This document shows positions 56,301 to 64,000 of a stretch of 64,000 nucleotides of DNA, piece after piece (the stretch's first letter is position 1; the number at the start of each line of letters is the position of its first letter). Made by a program: the position numbers and the translations under genes. Source of the stretch: Rhabditoides inermis (lineage: Eukaryota; Nematoda; Chromadorea; Rhabditida; Rhabditidae); assembly GCA_963966185.1 (NCBI GenBank), contig CAWZYM010000408.1:186001-250000 (forward strand). The letters are read 5' to 3'. The notes beneath the pieces were generated by a model. It was not told the DNA's origin. It ran no database searches and saw only the letters and a list, made by a program, of their open reading frames with translations.

Positions 56301-59300
56301 TTACATTTTTGATCATAACTTCTTTCGTTTTCAATATTAATTTCTCAAATTTTTTCGTGGTGAATTACTCTCTATGACACAATCAACACAAACACGTATG
56401 CTCAACTCTGTTACTGAAAATAAAATCATATTTCATGATTCACTAGATCAACTACAATCCCTTACTATCTGAGAGTTGAGACCTGGATTTTGCACAGTAA
56501 TTCATAACTCTAAAACTAATATTTACTGACAAAGTTTCAGATTTTTCGCTTCACTTTGGAAGGATTTCACTTTTTCAAAAAACCTTGATTTTCAACTAAA
56601 TGTGGCTCATTTTTGCAGTTGAGCATATTGACCGCTGACAGGATCAATCAGGCAAGATGCAAAACGTAAAATACAGTAGATCTAAGTTTCAACTTCTTAG
56701 AAAAACTATTTTTAATTCTCTCATTACTTTCAACAATGACACCTTAGGTCCTGAGTACCTGCCAGGTACCGTCTCACCTGTCGCCTCTCATCTGTCACCT
56801 GAGATAAATTAGCATAAACTTGAAATTTCACTTTACGACCCTCTAACTTTCGTCTAGATGAGAGTTGACACCTGGATTTTCCTATTTAATTATCATTACC
56901 GTGAAACCTTTATTCATGAATTATTTCAGATTTTTTTAAATTTCTGTTTCAATTTTAATTTTTTTTTTCAAGGTCCGTCTTCAAAAAAAAAAGGTTCTAA
57001 AATTACTATCGCGGCTGGTTTTCAAGATAGAAGGTCCATAACTGGTACAAGTAACAAGTAAATAATTACAATTTTTAGGTGAACAATTTTGGTAAACTAC
57101 AGTAAACAAAGTTGTAAACAACTCTAAAACTAGAGAGTTTGATATCTAAAGTGTACTAGACTTGATGGAGAGTTCCTCACCTGTCGCCTCTCATCTGTCA
57201 CCTGAGATAAATTAGCATAAACTTCAAATTTCACTTTACGACCCTGTAACTTTCGTCTAGATCAGAGTTGACACCTGGATTTTTCTGTTTAATTATCACT
57301 ACCGTAATACCTTTATTCATGAATTAATTCACATTTTTTTTTAAAACGTTTCAATTTTATTTTTTTCCTATTTTCGTCTGTTTGAAACTGAAAATTGTAC
57401 TAAAATTTATATCTCGGTTGGTTTTCAAGGTAGAACGTCCATACTTGGTACAAGTAACAAGAAAAGCAAGTTCAACTTTTTTCGTAAACAACAACAGTAA
57501 ACAACTCCAAATCTTGTGATTTTGATGTCTAATCGATACTAAATCAATCGGACATTTACAAAGTAGTGTTTACCAGTTAGGTAAACAAATAAACGAAGTA
57601 GTAAACAACTCCAATACTTGAAATTCCGATGTCTGATGTGTACTAGACCCATAGGAGAGTTCAGATTTGATTTTTTGAGGAGTTGACGCGGAGAGGCGAG
57701 CGCGCCGAAGGCGCGCGAGCGTCGGAACGCAGTGCGGCGGCGAAGCCGCCGCCACTAGCGGGCCGGAGGCGAGCGAAGCGAGCCTCCGGCCCGCTAGTCG
57801 CCCTGGCAGGGCTATATAAAATTTGCTATGACGGGTGTGGCTACCTTTTTCACAGCATCTAGCTCAGTGACTATTACACCTACACAGCTCATACTCTAAA
57901 CTTAACATTCTTCTGGTGACCGCATGCAATCGTTTCATTTTCACGCTCACAGCTCTACTTACCGTATGACTTCACTAACAACTTGACATAGCCTGAAAAA
58001 CTTTTCACTCATATGCTCAAGCCATGTTTCAAGATGTGAATCTCATACTGTGAACTTAGACTCAGCACACTATAATGACTTGACACACGTCACTAGGACT
58101 CATTCCGATAACTCCTTTTATGGGTTTATATAGAATTTCCAAAATTTCAGAAGGACATAACTCAAGACTGAAGAGACATGTCACACTAAAACTACAAACT
58201 TAAGATCAACTAATCACTCTTAACAGACACACATTAGCATAGGTTCCTATCTAATTTCCTTAAATGGGTTCACTAACAACTCGGTCCACTTCTATGTAAA
58301 CCTACCTTCAAACTTTATATTTTGTCATGCAACTTGCACAGTAACATGAAACATGCATGGTATTTACAGTTTTACAGTTTCGTGTTGAAATGCCAGTTCA
58401 AAAAAGTTTTACAGCATTTTTCATTTTCTGACAGGATCAATCACATAAGATGCAAAACGCAAAAACCTTGAATATCTTTGTTAGTTTTGAAGACTAAAAT
58501 TTCAAACTTCAGCTGATGATAGAAGACACTTGGCCGTTCACACCATTTCAATTTCAAATGAAATACTTATTCCGTTTTCAAAATATAAATATTCAAATTT
58601 TCGTAGAAATTTTACATTTTTGATCATAACTTCTTTCGTTTTCAATATTAATTTTTCAAACTTTTATGGTAAATCACTTTCTTTGACACAAGTAACACAA
58701 ACACGTATGCTCAACTCTATTACTGAAAATAAAAATCATATTTCATGATTCACTAGATCAACTACATTCCCTTACTATATAAGAGTTGAGACCTGGATTT
58801 TACACAGTAATTCATAACTCAAAAACTAATATTTACTGACAAAGTTTCAGATTTTTCGCTTCACTGTGGAAGGATTTCACTTTTTCAAAAAAAACCTTGA
58901 TTTTCAACTAAATGTGGCTCATTTTTGCAGTTGAGCATATTGACCGCTGACAGGATCAATCAGGCAAGATGCAAAACGTAAAATACAGTAGATCCAAGTT
59001 TCAACTTCTTAGAAAAACTATTTTTAATTCTCTCATCCCTTTCACCAATGACACCTTAGGTCCTGAGTATCTGCCAGGTACCGTCTCACCTGTGGCCTCT
59101 CACATGTCACCTGAGATAAATTAGCATAAACGTCAAATTTCACTTTACGACCCTGTAACTTTCGTCTAGATGAGAGTTGACACCTGGATTTTTCTATTTA
59201 ATTATCACTACCGTAGTACCTTTATTCATGAATTATTTCAGATTTTTTTTATTTATGTTTCAATTTTATTTAATTTTCCAATATTCGTCTTTTTTAAATA

Positions 59301-62300
59301 GTGAAAAATCTTCTAAAATTAATATCGCGGTTGTTTTTCAAGATAGAAGGTCCATAACTGGTACAAGTAACAAATAAATAATTACAATATTTAGGTAAAC
59401 AATTTTGGTAAACTAATAAACAAAGTTAAAACAACTCTAAAACTAGAGAGTTTGATATCTAAAGTGTACTAGACTTGATGGAGAGTTCATATCAGATGTT
59501 AACAAGTCAGGTAAATAAGTAAACAAAGAAGTAAACAACTCCGAAACTTGAGATTTCGATGTCTAACGTGTACTAAAGCTATAGTAGAATTCAGATTTGA
59601 AGTTTTGATGATTTAACGCGAAGAGGCGAGCGCGCCAAAGGCGCGCGAGCCTCGGAGCGCAGTGCGGCGGCTTTCGCCCTGGCAGGGCTATATAAAATTT
59701 GCTATGGTCCTTGTTTGTCTGTTGGTCACACCATATAGCTCAGTGACTATTACACCTACACAGCTCATACTCTAAACTTAACATTTTTATGTTGACCGCA
59801 TGCAATCGTTTCATTTTCACACACACACCTCTACTTACCGTATGACTTCACTAACAACTTGACATAGCCTGAAAAACGTTTAACCCATATGCTCAGTCCA
59901 TGTTTCAAGATGTGACTTTCATACTGTAAACTTAGACTTAGCACGCTATATTGACTTGACACACGTCACTAGGACTCATTCCGATAATTCCTTATATGGG
60001 TTTATATAGAATTTTCAAAATTTCAGAAGGACATAACTCAAGACTGAAGAAACATTTCACACTCAAACTACAAACCTTATATCAACTAATCACTCCTAAC
60101 AGACACACATTAGCATAGGTTCCTAAATCATTTCCTTAAAAGGGTTCACTAACAACTCGGTCCACTTCTATGTAAACCTACCTTCAAACTTCATATTTTG
60201 TCATGAAACTTGCACAGTAACAAGAAACATGCATGTTATTCACAGTTTCACAGTTTCATTTTCGAATACCAGTTCAAAAAAGTTTTACACCATTTTTCAT
60301 TTTCTGACAGGATCAATCACGTAAGATGCAAAACGCAAAAACCTTGAATATCTCTGTTAGTTTTGAAGACTAAAAATTCAAACTTCAGCTGATGATAGAA
60401 GACACTTGGCCGTTCACACCATTTCAATTTCAAATAAAAAACTTATTCCGTTTTCAAAATATAAATATTAAAATTTTCGTGAAAATTTTACATTTTTGAT
60501 CATAACTTCTTTCGTTTTCAATATTAATTTTTCAAATTTATATGGTAAATTACTTTCTATGACACAATCAACACAAACACGTACGCTCAACCTTAATACT
60601 GAAAATAAAAATCATATTTCATGATTCACTAGATCAACTACAATCCCTTACTATATAAAAGTTGAGACCTGGATTTTGCACAGTAATTCATAACTCAAAA
60701 ACTAATATTTACTGACAAATTTTCAGATTTTTCGCTTCACTGTAGAAGGATTTCACTTTTTCAAAAAACCTTGATTTTCAACAAAATGTGGCTCATTTTT
60801 TCAGTTGAGCATATTGACCGCTGACAGGATCAATCAGGCAAGATGCAAAACGTAAAATACAGTAGATCTAAGTTTCAACTTCTTAGAAAAACTATTTTTT
60901 ATTCTCTCATTCCTTTCACCAATGACACCTTAGGTCCTGAGTACCTGCCAGGTACCGTCTCACCTGTCGCCTCTCATCTGTCACCTGGAATAAATTAGCA
61001 TAAACTTCAAATTTCACTTTACGACCCTGTAACTTTCGTCTAGATGAGAGTTGACACCTGGATTTTTCTATTTAATTATCACTACCGTATTCCCTTATTC
61101 ATGAATTATTTCAGATTTTTTATTTATGTTTCAATTTTATTTAATTTTCCAATATTCGTATGTTTTTTAAATAGTGAAAAATGTTCTAAAATTAATATCG
61201 CGGTTGTTTTTCAAGATAAAAGGTCCATAACTGGTACAAGTAACAAATAAATAATTACAATATTTAGGTAAACAATTTTGGTAAACTAGTAAACAAAGTT
61301 GTAAACAACTCTAAAACTATAGAGTTTGATATCTAAAGTGTACTAGACTTGATGGAGAGTTCATATCAGATGTTTACAAGTCAGGTAAACAAGTAAACAA
61401 AAACGCAAACAACTCCGAAACTTGAGATTTCGATGTCTAACGTGTACTAAAGCCATAGCAGAATTCAGATTTGACATTTTGATGATTTAACGCGAAGAGG
61501 CGAGCGCGCCGAAGGCGCGCGAGCCTCGGAGCGCAGTGCGGCGGCGAAGCCGCCGCCACTAGCGGGCCGGAGGCGAGCGAAGCGAGCCTCCGGCCCGCTA
61601 GTCGCCTGGCCGGCCTATATAAAATTTGCTATGGTCGGTGTTTGTGGCTCGGTCACAACATGTAGCTCAGTCACTATTACACCTACACAGCTCATACTCT
61701 AAACTTAACACTTTTATGGTGACCGCATGCAATCGTTTTATTTTCACGCTCACACCTCCACTTACCGTATGACTTTACTAACAACTTGACATAGCCTGAA
61801 AAACTTTTGACCCATATGCTCAGTCCATGTTTTAAGATGTAATTCTCATACTGTAAACTTAGACTTAGCACACTACATTTACTTCACACACGTCACTAGA
61901 ACTCATTCCGATAACTCCTTATATGGGTTTATATAGAATTTCCAAAATTTCAGAAGGACAGAACTCAATACTGAAGAAACATTTTACACTCAAACTACAA
62001 ACTTAAGATCAACTAATCACTTCTAACAGACACACATTAGCATAGGTTCCTATCTCATTTCCTTAAATGGGTTCACTGACAACTCGGTCCACTTCTATGT
62101 AAACCTACCTTCAAATTTTATATTTTGTCATGAAACTTGCACAGTAACATGAAACATGCATGTTATTCACAGTTTTACAGTTTCGCTACAAAAAACCAGT
62201 TAAAAAAAGTTTTACAGCATTTTTAATTTTCTGACAGGATCAATCACGTAAGATGCAAAACGCAAAAACCTTGAATATCTTTGTTACTTTTAAAGACTAA

Positions 62301-63627
62301 AACTTTAAACTTTAGCTGATGATAGAAGACACTTGGCCGTTCACACCATTTCAATTTCAAGTGAAATACTCATTCCGTTTTCAAAATATAAATATTCAAA
62401 TTTTCGTAGAAATTTTACATTTTTGATCATAACTTCTTTCATTTTCAATATTAATTTTTCAAATTTTCATGGTAAATCACTCTCTATGACACAATCAACA
62501 CAAACACGTATGCTCAACTCTATTACTGAAAATAAAAATCATATTTCATCATTCACTAGATCAACTGCAATCTCTTACTATCTAAGAGTTGAGACCTGGA
62601 TTTTGCACAGTAATTCATAACTCAAAAACTAATATTTACTGACAAAAATTCAGATTTTTCGCTTCACTGTGGAAGGATTTCACTTTTTCAAAAAACCTTG
62701 ATTTTCAACCAAATGTGGCTCATTTTTGCAGTTGAGCATATTGACCGCTGACAGGATCAATCAGGTAAGATGCAAAACGTAAAATACAGTACAACTATGT
62801 TTCAACTTTATAGAAAAATGATTAATTATCTCATCCCTTGCACCAATGACACCTTAGGGTCTGAGTACCTGCCAGGTACCATCTCACCTGTCGCCTCTCA
62901 CATGTCACCTGAGATAAATTAGCATAAACTTCAAATTTCACTTTACGACCCTGTAACTTTTGTCTAGATGAGAGTTGACACCTGGATTTTTCTATTTAAT
63001 TGTCACTACCGTAGTACCTTTATTCATGAATTATTTCAAATTTGTATTTAATGTTTGAATTTTAATTAATTTTTCAATTTCCGCCTTTTTAATACTCAGA
63101 AATGTTATAAAATTTATAACTTTGTTATTTTTTGAGGTAGAAGGTTCATACTTGGTACAGGTAACAAGTAAATAATTACAATTTTTTAGATAAACAACTC
63201 AGGTCAACAAGTAAACAAAAAAGTAAACAACTCCAAATCTCCTGATTTTAATATCTAATCGATACTAAACCTTCAGGAGAGTTAAGGTATAGTGTTTACA
63301 AGTCATGTAAACAAGTAAACAGAACTGTAAACAAGTCCGAAACTGTAGATTTTGATATCTAAAGTGTACTAGACTCAATGAAGAGTTTGTATCTGATGTT
63401 TACATGACAAGTAAACAAGTAAACAAAGTTGTAAACTACTCCAAAACTAGAGATTTTGATGTCTCATGTGTACTAGACCCACGGGAGAATTCAGATTTGA
63501 AGTTTTGATAAGTAAACGCGGAAAGGCGAGCGCGCCGAAGGCGCGCGAGCCTCGGAGCGGAGTGCGGCGGCGAAGCCGCCGCCACTAGCGGGCCGGAGGC
63601 GAGCGAAGCGAGCCTCCGGCCCGCTAG
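53340..63627 (+). repeat. Array of five long Helitron-like units of about 1.9-2.3 kb
   Basis: Units about 53340-55476, 55477-57797, 57798-59670, 59671-61611 and 61612-63627. Each has a TATATAAAATTTGCTATGG-type leader, the GACAGGATCAATCA phrase twice about 0.53 kb apart, GTAAACAA cassettes at the right, and a hairpin cluster. Clusters end CTAG at 55473, 57794, 61608 and 63624; the 59625-59670 cluster is truncated and has AAA for GAA in its first loop. The second unit also has an internal duplication (block near 56772 repeated near 57177). The roughly 72-codon frame opening TTGGCCGTTCACACC recurs but is frameshifted near 56350, so it is not called a gene. Confidence 0.75.
63525..63627 (+). terminator. 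Helitron-type 3' hairpin cluster ending CTAG
   Basis: Complete three-hairpin cluster with a perfect GCGGCGGC-GAA-GCCGCCGC middle stem, CACTAG, and a last hairpin ending CTAG at 63624-63627, followed by TCGCCCTGGCAGGGC. Confidence 0.7.
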
Positions 63628-64000
63628 TCGCCCTGGCAGGGCTATATAAAATTTGCTATGGTCCTTGTTTGTTTGTCTGTCCGGGCACGCAGCTCAGTGA
63701 CCATTGCACCATCGAAGTTCATACTGTAAACTTAACATTGTTATTGTTACCGCATGCAATCGTGTCTTTTTCATAAGCTTACCTCTACTTACCGTATGAC
63801 TTTACTAAGAACTTGACATAGCCTGAAAAACTTTTCACCCATATGCTCAGTCCATGTTTCAAGATACGGGTCTCATACTCTTAACTTAAAATTGGCACAC
63901 TATATTGACTTGACACACGTCACTAGAACTCATTCCGATAACTCCTTATATGGGTTTATATAGAATTTCCAAAATTTCAGAGGAACATAACTCAAGACTG
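63628..64000 (+). repeat. Start of another long unit, cut by the window edge
   Basis: TCGCCCTGGCAGGGC and TATATAAAATTTGCTATGG, then the usual long-unit sequence to the edge of the window. No gene. Confidence 0.7.

Overview
The window is eukaryotic. Its two real genes are split into many short exons by GT-AG introns; many introns are only 40-46 bases long, and others are swollen by (GA)n or (CT)n tracts. Almost everything else is AT-rich repeat carrying small GC-rich hairpin clusters. I see no rRNA, no CRISPR array and no bacterial-style operon. The taxon cannot be fixed from sequence alone.

Layout. 1-462 is the open end of a retroelement reverse-transcriptase ORF. About 705-6084, 12113-24807 and 44761-64000 are head-to-tail arrays of 0.9-3.4 kb units. 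Many units start near a TATAAAATTTGCTATGG-like block, carry ATTTGCAT + CCTTATATGG and/or arrays of GTAAACAA, and finish in hairpins ending CTAG followed by T. This is the terminal architecture of non-autonomous Helitrons (rolling-circle transposons), often with two hairpin-CTAG termini in tandem. A 2,662-bp composite unit is repeated almost identically at 16092, 18755 and (partly) 21417.

24808-44760 is a candidate autonomous Helitron of about 20 kb whose two ends match the array units. It holds one gene (26664-41587) that I could join in frame over 61 exons into a protein of about 2,400 residues. In order it has a degenerate C48/Ulp1-like module, a second C48/Ulp1-like module with a full His-Asp-Gln-Cys set, a basic region, a Cys finger, a HUH Rep nuclease with two tyrosines, and a Pif1-type helicase. 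A small acidic second gene may follow at 42.5-43.4 kb.

6085-12112 is a separate insertion with a ten-exon gene (7081-10448). Its C-terminal half is an SF3 helicase of the kind found in CRESS-DNA virus and plasmid Rep proteins; no HUH nuclease half is evident. Rep-like genes of two different rolling-circle systems therefore lie in one window.

Three DNA transposons with clean target duplications interrupt the arrays: a 1,023-bp element (14510-15532, 10-bp TSD), a 494-bp hAT-like MITE (21633-22126, 8-bp TSD) and a 1,484-bp long-TIR element (51150-52633, TTA TSD) with a tRNA-like Pol III unit in each arm. All coordinates and exon joins were worked out by eye; no alignment or database search was run.
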